Origin: Sulfitobacter sabulilitoris
GTDB lineage: Bacteria > Pseudomonadota > Alphaproteobacteria > Rhodobacterales > Rhodobacteraceae
Length of the DNA: 64,000 nucleotides
Reading direction: 5' to 3'
Assembly: GCF_005887615.1 (NCBI RefSeq)
Contig: NZ_VANS01000004.1
Span: 1-64,000, forward strand
Each line of letters starts with the position of its first letter. Positions within the stretch are counted from its first letter, which is position 1. Below the pieces are notes generated by a model, which had not been told where the DNA came from, ran no database searches, and saw only the letters and a program-made list of their open reading frames with translations. Positions 32,715-44,400 of this stretch are shown here, piece after piece. The translations under genes and the position numbers were made by a program.

Positions 32715-35222
32715 ATGAAAGCTTTGCAAGAAGGGAACGTCGTTGCGTCGTTTCCAACCTCGGTCACTCAACAACGCTGCTGGTTCATGGAACAGATCCA
32801 CCCCGGAAACCGCGGGCTGAACATTGCGGTGCGGTGGGAACTGCGGGGGCCCGCAACCAGCGAAATGGTCGAAACGGCGTTCCGCCAGATCGTGGCCCGA
32901 CACGAAATCCTGCGGACCTGTTTCATGGAGCGGGACGGGGAGCCGGTTCAGCAGATCGTCGATCATGTCGATTTCCGGCTGAACCGTGTCGATGTCCGCA
33001 ATGTTCCCGAAGCCGCGCGGGCCGAAAAAATCAATGAAATCGCCAGGGCACATGCCGAAGAGCCCTTCGATCTGGGCGTGCCCTGCCTGATGCGTGTTGC
33101 AATGATCCAGATCGAACCGCAGCGCGCGGCGCTGTTGATCGCGGTGCACAACGCGGTGTTCGACGGCTATTCCATTGGCGTGTTGGGGCACGAATTGGGT
33201 ACCAGGCTTGCGGCATTGGCCGCGGGCACCGCGCCGGATCTGCCCGATCTCGAACTGCAATACGGCGATTACGCCATGTGGCTGGCCGAATACGAGGCCA
33301 GTGGCGCAATGGCCGAAGAAGAGGCCTATTGGGTGCGCACGCTGCACGGCATGCCCTATTTCGAACTGCCCGCCGACCACCCGAGGGTGGCCGAGGAACC
33401 CGAGACCAAGGCCTGCGCCACGGACCTGCCCGCAGATTTCGAAGAGCGCATGGCGGCGACCGCAAAGGCGTTGGAGACGTCCGTATTCGCGCTGGGCACG
33501 GCAGCCTTCAGCATCGCGCTCGAGCGGTTTTCCGGCCGGACCGATATCAGTTTTGCGGTGCAGGTCGCGGGCCGCAACGACATCGACCTCGAACCGCTCA
33601 TCGGGATTTTCACCAATCCGCTTGTCTTGCGGTTCGACGTCGATCCGCGGGGGTCGTTGGCCCGGCATGCGCAGGCGTCCCGCGATGTGGTCAACGGGGC
33701 GCTGGCCCATCAGACCCTGCCGTTCGACAAGCTTGTACAGGTCTTGAACCCGCCGCGCGATCCGCTGCGCATCCCGCTGGTGTCGGTGATGTTCAATCTG
33801 CAGCGGGCGTTCCTGAAAGAGCGCGGCTATGGCCCCTTTGAGCTGGTGTCGGTGCAATCGCATTCACCGGGCACGCTTTACGATCTCAACGTCAATATCG
33901 TCGGGCGCAATGCCGGATGGCGTATGGTGATCGACTACAACGCCCGTCTGTTCGATGCGGACACGATGCGCCGGTTCTCGGATCTGCTGACCAAGGTGTT
34001 CGAGGCCATGATGCACCGCGCCGAGACGCCGATCGGCGACATCGCCGCGCCGTCGGCCCCTGCGCCCGCGGTTCTGGCCGCGTCGACGGCGCTGGCCGAA
34101 CAGCCGCCTGACCCCACCCCACGCCCCGAGACGGCGACCCGGCTCAGGGCGATCTGGGCCGATGTCCTGGGCCTTCCGGAGACCGAGGTGGAGGGCAATT
34201 TCTTTGATCTGGGCGGGCATTCGGCGCTGGCGCTGCGAATGCTGGCAAAGGTCGGGGATCAGTTCGATCACCGTCCGGGAATTTACGCCTTCCTGGGCGA
34301 TCCGACGCTGGCGGGGCTGGCGCGGCTGCTCGGGCAGGCGGACTTTCCCAAGGGACAGATCTCCGCCCCCGCGCCGCAGCAGGAGCGATCCGCTGCACAG
34401 GCCATCTGGCAATTGATCGAATTGCGCGCCGCGCGCCCCGACGCACCGGTGCTGCTGACGATGAACCAACCGTTCATGTATCAGGCGCTGGCGCGGGACA
34501 TGTCGGCGCAGTGCACGGTCGCCAACTTGGGCGTTGCCGGGCGCGATCACCTTGCGGCGCTGACGGACGCGGGCTTTGACGCGGCACTGGATGCGGGACT
34601 TGCGGTGGTCCGCGCGCGATACGCGGGCCGGCCGCTTTTGCTGTGCGGTTTGTGCGTCGATGGCCGGGTCGCGCTGCGCCTTGCCCAGCGTCTGAAGGAC
34701 AGCGGGGAAGCCGTGCAACTGGTGGCCATGATAGACACCTGGGCACCCGGAGCGATCCAGGCGTTTTCGGCCAATGCCAGACTGCGGGATCGCTGGCGGA
34801 TCCGGTTGCGGCGCCTGCGCTACTACCTGGGACTTAAAGCTCAGGGCCAGATCGGCTGGATCGATCTGCTGCGGCAGAACGATTTCGCGGCGCGTCTCCT
34901 GCCCCGCTCCGGTCAGGCGGCGGCCACCACCGAAACCGAGGCGCTTGTCGATGACACGGTGGACCTGCTGGTGGCGCAGACCCGCGACTACCGTTTCGCG
35001 CCCTACGACGGGGAAGCGGCGCTTTTCATCACCCGGTCGCAGGGGCTCGTGCCGCGCGACGGCGTTTTGGGGTGGTCGGGTATCCTGGCCAGTGACACGG
35101 CGGTCTATCCGGTCAACGGCTGGCATGGCGATGTCCTGATGCGTTCGGGGTTCGACCGCATCATCGGCGTGCTCGATGCCAAGGCCCGGCGGATGGTGCC
35201 CGCCGACCGTCGCGATGACTGA
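32715..35222 (+). CDS. NRPS termination protein: condensation-PCP-thioesterase
   Basis: The 835-residue protein starts at ATG 32715 after GAAAGGGA. The condensation domain (about residues 8-450) begins PTSVTQQRCWFMEQIHPGN and has a degenerate core, His145-Asn146-A-V-F-Asp150-G, in place of HHxxxDG. Other C-domain blocks (FALGTAAFSIALERFSGRTDI-like, LPFDKLVQVLN, MFNLQ) are intact. The PCP (about 470-540) carries the pantetheine Ser503 in DLGGHSALAL. The C-terminal thioesterase (about 575-830) has Cys647 in CGLCVDG where Ser is usual, then VAMIDTWAPG and WHGDVL. There is no adenylation domain. Its stop overlaps the next gene, so it is coupled to sugar-processing genes. Confidence 0.9.
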   Translation: MKALQEGNVVASFPTSVTQQRCWFMEQIHPGNRGLNIAVRWELRGPATSEMVETAFRQIVARHEILRTCFMERDGEPVQQIVDHVDFRLNRVDVRNVPEAARAEKINEIARAHAEEPFDLGVPCLMRVAMIQIEPQRAALLIAVHNAVFDGYSIGVLGHELGTRLAALAAGTAPDLPDLELQYGDYAMWLAEYEASGAMAEEEAYWVRTLHGMPYFELPADHPRVAEEPETKACATDLPADFEERMAATAKALETSVFALGTAAFSIALERFSGRTDISFAVQVAGRNDIDLEPLIGIFTNPLVLRFDVDPRGSLARHAQASRDVVNGALAHQTLPFDKLVQVLNPPRDPLRIPLVSVMFNLQRAFLKERGYGPFELVSVQSHSPGTLYDLNVNIVGRNAGWRMVIDYNARLFDADTMRRFSDLLTKVFEAMMHRAETPIGDIAAPSAPAPAVLAASTALAEQPPDPTPRPETATRLRAIWADVLGLPETEVEGNFFDLGGHSALALRMLAKVGDQFDHRPGIYAFLGDPTLAGLARLLGQADFPKGQISAPAPQQERSAAQAIWQLIELRAARPDAPVLLTMNQPFMYQALARDMSAQCTVANLGVAGRDHLAALTDAGFDAALDAGLAVVRARYAGRPLLLCGLCVDGRVALRLAQRLKDSGEAVQLVAMIDTWAPGAIQAFSANARLRDRWRIRLRRLRYYLGLKAQGQIGWIDLLRQNDFAARLLPRSGQAAATTETEALVDDTVDLLVAQTRDYRFAPYDGEAALFITRSQGLVPRDGVLGWSGILASDTAVYPVNGWHGDVLMRSGFDRIIGVLDAKARRMVPADRRDD

Positions 35223-36762
35223 AAATGCCCGCGCGGCGGTGCGCATCGTGCTGGTCACGCCCAGGGGGCAATCCCTTCAGGACTGGCAGGCCCGCCTGAT
35301 CGACAGGATCGCGGCGGACCCCAGGTTCGATTTTGTGGGACAGATCGAAGGAGAGGGCCGACGCGCCGATCCCGCGCCGTCGCCGGTACTGCGGATGGTG
35401 CTGGCGGGCGAACGCGCGCTGATGCATCGCCGCATCAGGCCCTATGACACGGGCCCGGCGCGACGTCTCCTGGACAGTCTTGTCAATCGCGCACCGGCGC
35501 AGGCCGATCTGGCGCTGGCGCTGAGTACCGGCGCGCTGTCCGATGGGCAATTGGCGGCAGTCGGGCACGGGGAATGGTCCGTGACCTTTTCCGGCGCGGC
35601 AGACCCCTCGTGGATCGGGGCGGCGCGGGATATCCACGGGGCGGAGACCGTTGACGTCGATATCATTGCGCGGTCTGCCGATCATCCGTCGGCAAGGGTG
35701 GTGCGTCGTGCGGGTTACAACCCCAAACCGGGCGCCGTTCTGACAGGGGCCTTCGTCGCGGAAAAATCTGTTCTTCTGATGCTGCGCGCCTTGTGGGATC
35801 TGGCGGCTGGCAGGGCGCCCGACCGGCCCGCGCCATTGCCCCTGGCCGCGCCTGCGGTTCCGGGTGTCACCGCGTCGCTGGGCTATGCCGCGCAGTTTGC
35901 ACGGATCGCCCTGCGCAAGCTGAGGGAAGAGAGCCGGACCCGGCAGGGCCGCGCGCGCGTCTATTGGCGCCTTGCCAGCGGCACGGGCGCGCTGGCGGAC
36001 CTGTCCCTGACGTCGGCGGCACGCCTGCCCGCGCTCACGCATACGATGGCCGACCCTTTCCTGTTCCACGACGACGGGTCTGATTGGCTGTTCTACGAGG
36101 CGATGAATGCTGATGACGGCGACGGGTGGATCGCCGCTGCCCGGTTGGTCGGGGATGGGCTTGAAACCCCGGTGACAGCGCTGGCGCGCCCCTATCACCT
36201 GTCGTTTCCCTTCGTGTTTCGCGACGGGGGCGACATTTACATGATGCCGGAAACCTGCCAGTCGCAACGGCTGGAGGTCTGGCGCGCAACGCGTTTTCCG
36301 ACCGACTGGGTCTTGCACGCCACGGCCTTCGAAGGGCAGCACCTTGCGGATTCAAGCCTGTTCAAGGCGCAGGACGGACAGTGGTGGCTGCTGACGAATC
36401 TGTCGGACCACCATGCGTTCCAGGACCACTCAAGCGAGCTTTATCTGTTTGCCGTGGATGGGCCGGACCTGACATCCATCGTGGCACATCCCGACAACCC
36501 CGTTGCAATCGGCGCCGACCACGCGCGCAACGCCGGCGCGATCATCCGTCAGGACGGTCGTCTGTTCCGGCCCTCGCAGAACAACAGCTTCGGCGTTTAC
36601 GGCTATGGTTTGAACCTGATGGAAATCTCGCGGCTGGATGCGACGGCCTTTGACGAAAGCCTGATCCGGCGTTTCACACCCGCCGACCGCCCGGGCATTA
36701 CCGGAATTCACCATCTGAGCGTCGCGGGCGACCGTTATGTCTTTGATTGGAGCGGGCAATGA
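35215..36762 (+). CDS. Glycosyltransferase-like protein (GINT1-type, formyltransferase-like N-terminus plus GH43-like propeller)
   Basis: The start at ATG 35215 overlaps the C-PCP-TE gene by eight bases and gives 515 residues. The N-terminal ~200 residues resemble the Rossmann part of formyltransferase-like proteins (AAVRIVLVTPRGQSLQDWQ). The C-terminal ~290 residues form a five-bladed-propeller type repeat with MADPFLFHDDGSDWLFYEAM, YHLSFPFVFRDGGDIYMMPE and a DSSLFKAQDGQWWLLTNL blade. This is the pattern of glucosamine inositolphosphorylceramide transferase 1-like proteins seen in polysaccharide clusters. It is probably a glycosyltransferase, but substrates are unproven. Coupled (ATGA) to the glycoside hydrolase. 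Confidence 0.65.
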   Translation: MTENARAAVRIVLVTPRGQSLQDWQARLIDRIAADPRFDFVGQIEGEGRRADPAPSPVLRMVLAGERALMHRRIRPYDTGPARRLLDSLVNRAPAQADLALALSTGALSDGQLAAVGHGEWSVTFSGAADPSWIGAARDIHGAETVDVDIIARSADHPSARVVRRAGYNPKPGAVLTGAFVAEKSVLLMLRALWDLAAGRAPDRPAPLPLAAPAVPGVTASLGYAAQFARIALRKLREESRTRQGRARVYWRLASGTGALADLSLTSAARLPALTHTMADPFLFHDDGSDWLFYEAMNADDGDGWIAAARLVGDGLETPVTALARPYHLSFPFVFRDGGDIYMMPETCQSQRLEVWRATRFPTDWVLHATAFEGQHLADSSLFKAQDGQWWLLTNLSDHHAFQDHSSELYLFAVDGPDLTSIVAHPDNPVAIGADHARNAGAIIRQDGRLFRPSQNNSFGVYGYGLNLMEISRLDATAFDESLIRRFTPADRPGITGIHHLSVAGDRYVFDWSGQ

Positions 36763-38399
36763 GACCCTTGGCCACGACATGCTGCGCGGTGATCGTGGCA
36801 TGGGCGTCGGGTGCGGCCGCGCAGCACCGTGTCGACGCGTTTCGCCTGGGCGTTCAGACCCATTTCGAGCAGGGCTGGTCAACCGACCTGATCGAGACCG
36901 CAAAGCGCCTCGGCGCGCCCGCGGTTCGGGATGAAATCGGCTGGAGCGAGGTCGAGACCGCGCCCGGCGTCTATGACTTTTCGGTCGCGGATGCGTACAT
37001 GCACCCGCTGATCCGGGCCGGCATCATGCCTTTCATCGTCATCAACGACACCAACCCGCTTTACGATGGGGGAAAGACACCACACAGCACGGATGGCCGG
37101 GCCGCCTTTGCCCGCTATGTCAGCGCCATCCTGTCGCACTACGGCGCGGATGCGGTGCGGATCGAAATCGGCAACGAGGTGAATTCGGGCGATTTCGTGA
37201 ACGGTCCTTTCGCCACGGATCAGCCGCGCTATTTCGCGGCGACGGTGCGGGCGGTAAAGGAAAGGCTGCAACAGGACCATCCGCAGGCGGGCATCATCTG
37301 CTCGGGCCTGAACACCGTTGCCATCGGGTTCTACCGGTCGTTCTTTCGCCGTGGCGGTTTGGTGGCCTGCGATGCGATCTCGGTGCATCCCTACCGCGAC
37401 AATCCTGACAGCCTGATGGGCGATCTGGCGCGTCTGCGGGCCTTGATGCGCGAGTACGGTGGCGAAAAACCGATCTACGTGACCGAATTCGGCAACTGGT
37501 TCGAAAACCCGGACAATGCGCCCGATTACATGGTCAAGATGGTGACGCAACTGGCGGCCGCCGGGGTGGAGGAGGCCTATTGGTACGCGCTTTTGGACGA
37601 GGAATGGTGGCCCAATATGGGCCTGATGGATCGCGGGGGCAAAGCGCGCAAGCCCGCCGCGGAAACCTTCCAGATGTTGCAGACCCGGCTGATCCCGCTC
37701 GGTCGGCCCCGCACGCTCAGCGACGATGCGACTGTCCGCGTGTTCGAATTCGGCACCAGCGGAGAGGCCTATGTGCTTTGGGGCAGCGGCGCCACCGTCG
37801 CCATCACGGGCGCGGCGAGCTTTCTCGACACACGCGGGCGAGACATCGCGCCCGTGACACGGTTGACGGACAGCCCCGTGATTGTCGTGGGCCGGGGGAT
37901 CGAGGTGCAGGTCGCCGCTTCGGAAATCGTCGCCGACAGCTTGTACCAATATGGTCAGCCGCCCTGGAGCTATTATGCGCTGCGGCCCGACATTGGCCTT
38001 GTCCCGCTGGAGATCATCGACTGGGACTGGACCAGCTACCGGGGTGCGCCCGACCTGTCACCGCTGGCCGTTCGCGACGACTGGATCACGACCGCGCGGT
38101 TCGGCGACAAGCCCTATCACGCGATCGAGCGATTCACCGCGCGGGCGGGCGGGCGCTACCGTGTAAGCGGCTGGTGGGAAGCATCGCCCAAGACCGAAGC
38201 CTCGCAGCTTCTGATCCGGCACAATCGGCAGACGATTTCCCAAGCCACGATCACGCCGGACAGGTTTTCGCTTTCGGGGGTGTCGTTGCAACTGGCGCCG
38301 GGCGATACGGTTGATTTCGAAATCGCGCCCGGCGGCCCCGGCGGCAACGGCTCGGTCCGCCGCCGGATCCAGATCGCCGGCCCGCTGACCGGCGGGTGA
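36759..38399 (+). CDS. Secreted glycoside hydrolase (clan GH-A, TIM barrel)
   Basis: From ATG 36759 (ATGA overlap) the product is 546 residues with a signal peptide of about 21 residues ending GAAAQ. The barrel begins FRLGVQTHFEQGWSTDLIETAKRLGAPAVRDEIGW. The acid/base Glu is in IEIGNEVNSGDF and the nucleophile Glu in IYVTEFGNWF, the strand-4/strand-7 pair of clan GH-A (GH5/GH39-like). A C-terminal beta-rich domain (about residues 330-546) may bind carbohydrate. It probably trims or remodels the polymer in the periplasm. It ends 23 bases from the convergent end of the NRPS-PKS gene. Confidence 0.82.
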   Translation: MRPLATTCCAVIVAWASGAAAQHRVDAFRLGVQTHFEQGWSTDLIETAKRLGAPAVRDEIGWSEVETAPGVYDFSVADAYMHPLIRAGIMPFIVINDTNPLYDGGKTPHSTDGRAAFARYVSAILSHYGADAVRIEIGNEVNSGDFVNGPFATDQPRYFAATVRAVKERLQQDHPQAGIICSGLNTVAIGFYRSFFRRGGLVACDAISVHPYRDNPDSLMGDLARLRALMREYGGEKPIYVTEFGNWFENPDNAPDYMVKMVTQLAAAGVEEAYWYALLDEEWWPNMGLMDRGGKARKPAAETFQMLQTRLIPLGRPRTLSDDATVRVFEFGTSGEAYVLWGSGATVAITGAASFLDTRGRDIAPVTRLTDSPVIVVGRGIEVQVAASEIVADSLYQYGQPPWSYYALRPDIGLVPLEIIDWDWTSYRGAPDLSPLAVRDDWITTARFGDKPYHAIERFTARAGGRYRVSGWWEASPKTEASQLLIRHNRQTISQATITPDRFSLSGVSLQLAPGDTVDFEIAPGGPGGNGSVRRRIQIAGPLTGG

Positions 38400-38422
38400 C
38401 GCCGCCGGGTTGGCGCCCGGGC

Positions 38423-41400
38423 TCACACCCCGCGCCGCGCCCCGCGCCGAAAGGATTTGAGCGATGGCTTCTTGGGTGCCGCCGGATCGTCCTGCCGGCT
38501 GTCGGCAAAGGCGGCCAGTCGCGCGATTGACGGATATTCCAGCAGGTGCCGCGCTTCGAGATTCATCCCAGCATCGATCAGCCGTGCAGCTATCCGAAAG
38601 ACGGTCAGCGAATCCGCACCCAGCGCGAACAGGGTTTGCGAGGTGCTGATGCCATCCATCCCCAGAACGGATTCCCAGATCTCGGCCATCCTGGTTTCGG
38701 TTGCGGTGCCCGGTGCGGTATGCAGCGCGGTGATCGTGGCGACACTCTGGGCATCGGGTAGCGCCTTGCGGTCCAGCTTGCCATTGGCGTTTGACGGCAG
38801 CTTGCTCAGGAACACCCAGGCGGTCGGCACCATGTAGGCGGGCAGGGCCTCGCCGACCGCGGTGGCCAAGGCGCCGGGCTGCGGATCACGGCCCCCGCGG
38901 GCCACGACGTAGCCGACAAGCTGATCGCCGCCGCGCGGTGTGGGTTTCAGCGCAACAGCCGCCGCCGCGACCCCCTCCAGCCCGCGCAGGGCGCTTTCGA
39001 TCTCGCCCAACTCGATCCGAAAGCCGCGCAGCTTGACCTGCCCGTCCTCGCGGCCGAGCACTTCGATGGATCCATCGGCCAGCCGCCGCGCGCGATCTCC
39101 GGTCCTGTACAGACGCCGGGCCGTGCCGTTCAGGGTCACGTCGCGAAACGCAGCGCGGGTCAGTTCCGCGTTGCGGAAATACCCCTTGGCCAGTCCGGCG
39201 CCACCGATATTCAGCACGCCCACCGCCCCGATCGGCAAAAGCTGATCCGCCTCTCCCAGCACATGCAGTTGGGTGTTCGCGATCGGATGCCCGATGGTCA
39301 CGCTGTCGCCGGGGCGCATGCGGGCAATCGCGGACCATATCGTGGTTTCGGTCGGCCCATAGACATTCCAGACATCCGCGCCGTTCTCCGTCAGACGGTC
39401 GGCAAGATCCTGCGGCAGAGGCTCGCCACCGGCCAGCATGGTCAGCCCATTGCGGGGTTTGAACCCGGCTTCCAGCGCCATCGCCCAGAGGGTGGGGGTG
39501 GCCTGCATGTGGGTGATGTCGCCCCGGCCCAGACGCTCGACCAGCCGAAAGCCGTCAAGCACGTCTTCGTGCGGGGCGATCACGCAGCGCCCGCCGACGG
39601 TCAGCGGCAAGAACATCTCGAGCACGGAGATGTCGAACATCGTCGTGGTCACGGCCAGCAAAACGTCGTTCTGGTCAAATCCAGGCTCCTGCGCCATCGA
39701 TCCAAGCAGGTTCACGACCGAGCGATGACTGATCTCGACCCCTTTCGGGACGCCGGTCGAGCCGGAGGTGAACATCACGTAGGCCGAGGCATCGCCGGTC
39801 GCCTGGCAGGCCTCGGGCGTGCCCGACTGCGGGCAATCGCCAATCCCGAGCGCGGTCAGCCCAAGCCCGGATGCGCACTCCGGCAGTTCGGCGTGATCGT
39901 GCAGGATTGCGGCCACATCGGCAGTCTCAAGGATCATGCGAAGTCTTGCCGGCGGTTGCGTCACGTCGAGCGGCACATAGGCATTGCCGGTCTTCATCAC
40001 CGCCAGCAGCGCCGCGATGCCCTCTGCCGAGCGGGGCACCGCCACCGCGATGCGGCCGTCGCGGCCGACACCCTGCGCCTGCAAGGCCGCGGCAATCGCG
40101 TCGCTGCGCCGCTCAAGCCGGCCATAGGTCATCTGGCCCGCGCTGTCCTCGATGGCGATGGCATCAGGGTGCGCGGTGGCGGCGCGCGCCACCATCGCAT
40201 CGACGGTTTGCGGCGCGGGCAGCGGGGCAGCGGTGTCGTTCAGCGTCTCGAGCATCCAGGCGCGTTCCCCGGCGGACTGGACCGGAACCTGCGCAATCGG
40301 GCGCGCGGTGTCCGCGGCCATTTCCGACAGCACGGTTTCAAGATGGCCGATCCAGCGTTCGACCGTGGACTTGTCGAACACATCCGTATTGTAATCGACA
40401 TCCACCCGCAGCCCGTCGCGCCGCTCCACGATGTTGAAGAACAGGTCGAAATTGACCGCGGCCTTGGGATTGGGCGCCATCGTCGCGCGCACCGGCCCCA
40501 TGTCGACGCTTTCGCCCAGCCGTTCGAGGTTGAACTGGATCTCGGTCAGCGGCAACCGGTTGAGCGAGCGGTCGATGTCGAGATCGCGCACCAGTGTTCC
40601 GTAGGTGTATTCCTGATGCTCGAAGGCATCCATCACCCGGTCGCGCACCTGCGCCAGTGTCTCGGCCACCGAGGCCGTGGGGGTCCAGGTGCTGCGGATC
40701 GGCAGGAAATTGACGCAGTGCCCGACAAGGGCGCTGTCGGCAAGATTGGCCTGGCCACCGGCGGGGACGCCAAGGACTATGTCGTCAGAGCCCGACAGCC
40801 GCCCGATCACGATCTGCAGCGCGGCAAAGAGCGTGGCAAAGAGCGTACAGCCTTGCGCCGCCCCCGCCTTGCGCGCGCCGCGCATCACGTCACCCGGAAT
40901 ATGCGCCGTGCAGGTCGATCCGGAAAAGGACTTCATCGCGGGGCGCGGCCGATCCGTCGGAAGGTCCGGCAATTCCGGCAGGTCGGCGAATTGCGCCTGC
41001 CAATAGCTGCGCGTGGCGTCCGATGTCTTGGTCCCGGCGCGGTCCATCGCGTACCGGGCAAACGATGGCGCGGGCGGCAGGTCTGCCGTGGTGCCGGTCA
41101 CCTCCTGCGCATAGCAGGCCGCCAGGTCGCTGCCGATTACGTTGTAGGACCAGCCGTCGCAGACGATGTGATGCGCATTGATCACAAGAACATGCTTGTC
41201 CGTCGCCTTGCGCACCAAGAACGCGCGCAGTGGCGGGCCTTCGACGATATCGATCTCGGTGGCGGCGTCGCGGGCCAGAAGGTCGGCCAGTGCGGCGTCC
41301 GCATCGGCGTGATTGCCGAGGTCGTGCAGGTCGAGCGGCAGCGAGAACGGATCGAGGATGTCAAAGGTTTCGCCGGCGCGGTCAAAGACCTGCCGCAGGC

Positions 41401-44400
41401 CGTCGTGCCGCGCGATCACCCGGTCGAACGCGCGCTGCAGTGCATCCCGGTCCAGCGGTCCGTCCAGCTCGATCGACGCGCTTTCGTTAAAGCAGCACGA
41501 GGCCGCCTTGCCCAGTTGCGCGGTCATCCAGATTTCTCGCTGCGCCTCTGTCAGCGGAATGTCCCGTGTCGGCGCCTGTTCCGCCGGGCGCGTGGCCGAC
41601 GCCGCGGTGGTGTCCGACGCCAGAATGCCCACGCTGCGCAGCGCATCGACCGACTGTTCGAAGACGGCGACGACCTTGTCTGCCTCTGCCTGGCCATGGG
41701 CGGTGGTGAAGATGCAAGGATAGCCGATCTGCACATGCACCCCGCCCAGCCGCATCAACGGAAACAACAGGGCCGCATTCGGGTCCTGATCCGTGACCTG
41801 CGGGACGAACCAACTTGAGTATGTCTCGACCATGCGCGGCAGGCCGCGTTGCTCCAGGATGTCGTTCATCCGGCCCACGGCGCTTGCGGTCAGCGCGGCG
41901 GTCGCCTGCCACAGGTCGGCGCCGTTCCTCTCCATGTGGTCGAGGGTCGCCTCTATCGCGGCAAGCACCAGCGGATGCCGCACGAATGTACCCGCAAAGA
42001 AGGTTGGAGAGGCCTCGGGCACGGACGCATCGCCGAAGTGCCACATACCGCCATCGAGCGCATCCATGAACCGGGCAGATCCGGCCAGCATTCCCACGGG
42101 CATACCGCCCCCCATGACCTTGCCATAGGTCGCCATGTCGGCCTGAATGTCCCATTCCCCCTGCATCCCGCGCGGCCCGACGCGAAAGCCGGTCACGACC
42201 TCGTCCATCACCATTGCGGCCCCCCCGGCCTGCGTCAGGTCGCGAATGGTCTGCACAAAGGCGCGGGGGCGCAGATCGGGATGGCGGCTTTGCACCGGCT
42301 CGACGACCACGGCGGCGACGTGCGCGATGTTGTCGCGCAGCCAGTCAAGACTGTCCTGCTCGGCATAGGGCAGCACGATCATGTTCGACAGGCTGGACCG
42401 GGGTATGCCCGGCGCGATCGGCAAGGCGGTCGGGTCGCCACCGCGCTTCTTGCCTTTGACCAGCACCTCGTCGAACTGGCCGTGGTAGTCGTTTCCGAAA
42501 ACCACGATCTTTTCGCGCCCGGTCACGGTCCTGGCGATCCGCATCGCCGCCATAACGGCCTCTGACCCGGTGTTGCAGAACGCGGCGCGTTCGTGGCCCA
42601 CGAAGCGCGCGAAACGCTCTGCGACGGGGCCGGCCAGGTCGCTTTGCGGTCCGATGGCAAAGCCACGTTTCATCTGGCGGGTGACGGCATCGATCACGAA
42701 GTCGGGCGAATGGCCAAAGGCGGTCTGGCCGAAGCCGTTGACCAGATCGACGTATTGATTGCCGTCGATGTCCCACAGGTGCGCGCCCTTGGATGTGTCG
42801 CAGACCATCGGGAACACCAGTTCCTTCCACTCCGCGCGAAATCCTGACGCGGTGCGCGGATCGGCCATGACGGACCGATATTTTTGCACATAGGCCTTGG
42901 ATTTCGGGCTGCGCGCACTGTAGCGATCGGCCAGATCGCGGGCAAAGCGCAATTGCTCCTCCGTCAGGTCGCCACCGCTCGCGTTGGTCGCCCGCCCGAT
43001 CGAGAAGTTCGGCTTTGCGTCCTCGCGTGGCGCATCGTCGGTCGGTGCGGTCGGGGCCGCAGCCACGGGTGCTGCGGCCTGCGATGGCGCGACAGTGTCC
43101 CGTGACGGCGCAACAGGAACCGCCGCTGCGGCGGGCTGGGCCCCTGAAATCGTCTGGAGTTGTTGCGAAAACAGTGACTGCATCGCGGATATCTGCGCTT
43201 GCATCAGGGCGGCGGCGGAGCTGTCGGCACCGACCGGGGCGGTTGCGGGTGCTGTCGGGACCGGTGCTGCGGCCGGGACGACTGCCGGGGCGGCGGCCGT
43301 GGTGCCGGTCGGGGCTGCACCGTCCTGGGCGGGCAGGGCCTCGGCGACTTCGGGCGGCAGGGTCGCATCCAGATAGGCCGCGACCGCCTCTGCGGTGGGA
43401 TAGTTCGCAAGCAACTGGCGAAACGTAAGGTCAATTCCGTATTCCGATCCCAGCTTTTGTGCGACCTGTCCAAGAAACAACGAGTCGAAACCCAGATCGA
43501 GGAACGAGGCGCCCGCGTCGTCGGGACCGAGGTCTTCGCCCGAGACATCGCTGAGCATCGCCAGCACGTCGCTGATCAGTCGGGGTGTGCGGTCGATGAC
43601 CGGTGCAGTCGATGGGTCGGCCATTGGGGCAACCTCCTGTTGGCGTATGGGATTGGGGGCTGCGACGGCGGCCGCAGGCGGCGTGGCTTGGTCGGTTGCG
43701 AAATCGGGCGCCGGTGCGTCGATCCAGTGAAGCTTTCGCTCGAAGGGATAGGTGGGCAGAGAAACGCGCCGGTTGCCACGCGGGCCCAGCTTGTCCCACG
43801 CCACCTCGGCCCCCGCAGCCCAGAGCCGACCGAACCCTTCGGCCATTGTCACCTCGTCGCTGTCGGGTCGGGTGTGATCGGGCAGCGATTGGACAATTGC
43901 CACCTGCGCGTCGCGCGGCAGGGTCTGCGCGCAGAATGCGCTGAGCGTATTGCCCGCCCCGACCTCGAGCAGGATCGCAGGATCCGGCCCGGCGAGTTCG
44001 GTCACGGCATCGGCAAAGTTCACCGCCGCGCGGGCCTGCCGTGCCCAATAGGCCGGATCGGTACACTCGGCTTGGGTGATCCACGTGCCGGTGACACAAC
44101 TGACATAGGGAATGTGCGCCGGGGTCAGGGCGATACCTGCCAGGGCCTCGGTCAGGCCGTCACAGACAGGGTCCATCATCCGCGAATGAAAGGCATGCGA
44201 GGTATGCAGCCGGGCGCAGGCGATGCCCGCCGACTTGAGACGCTCTTCCAATTGCGCGACCGCGTCGAAGGCACCGGCGACCACGTTCAGTTTCGGCGCG
44301 TTCCGCGCGGCGATATCGACGCTGGCGTCAAGGTGCGGTTCAAGCACATCCAGCGGCGCGCGCACCGACAGCATAGCGCCTTCGGGCTGGTCCTGCATCA

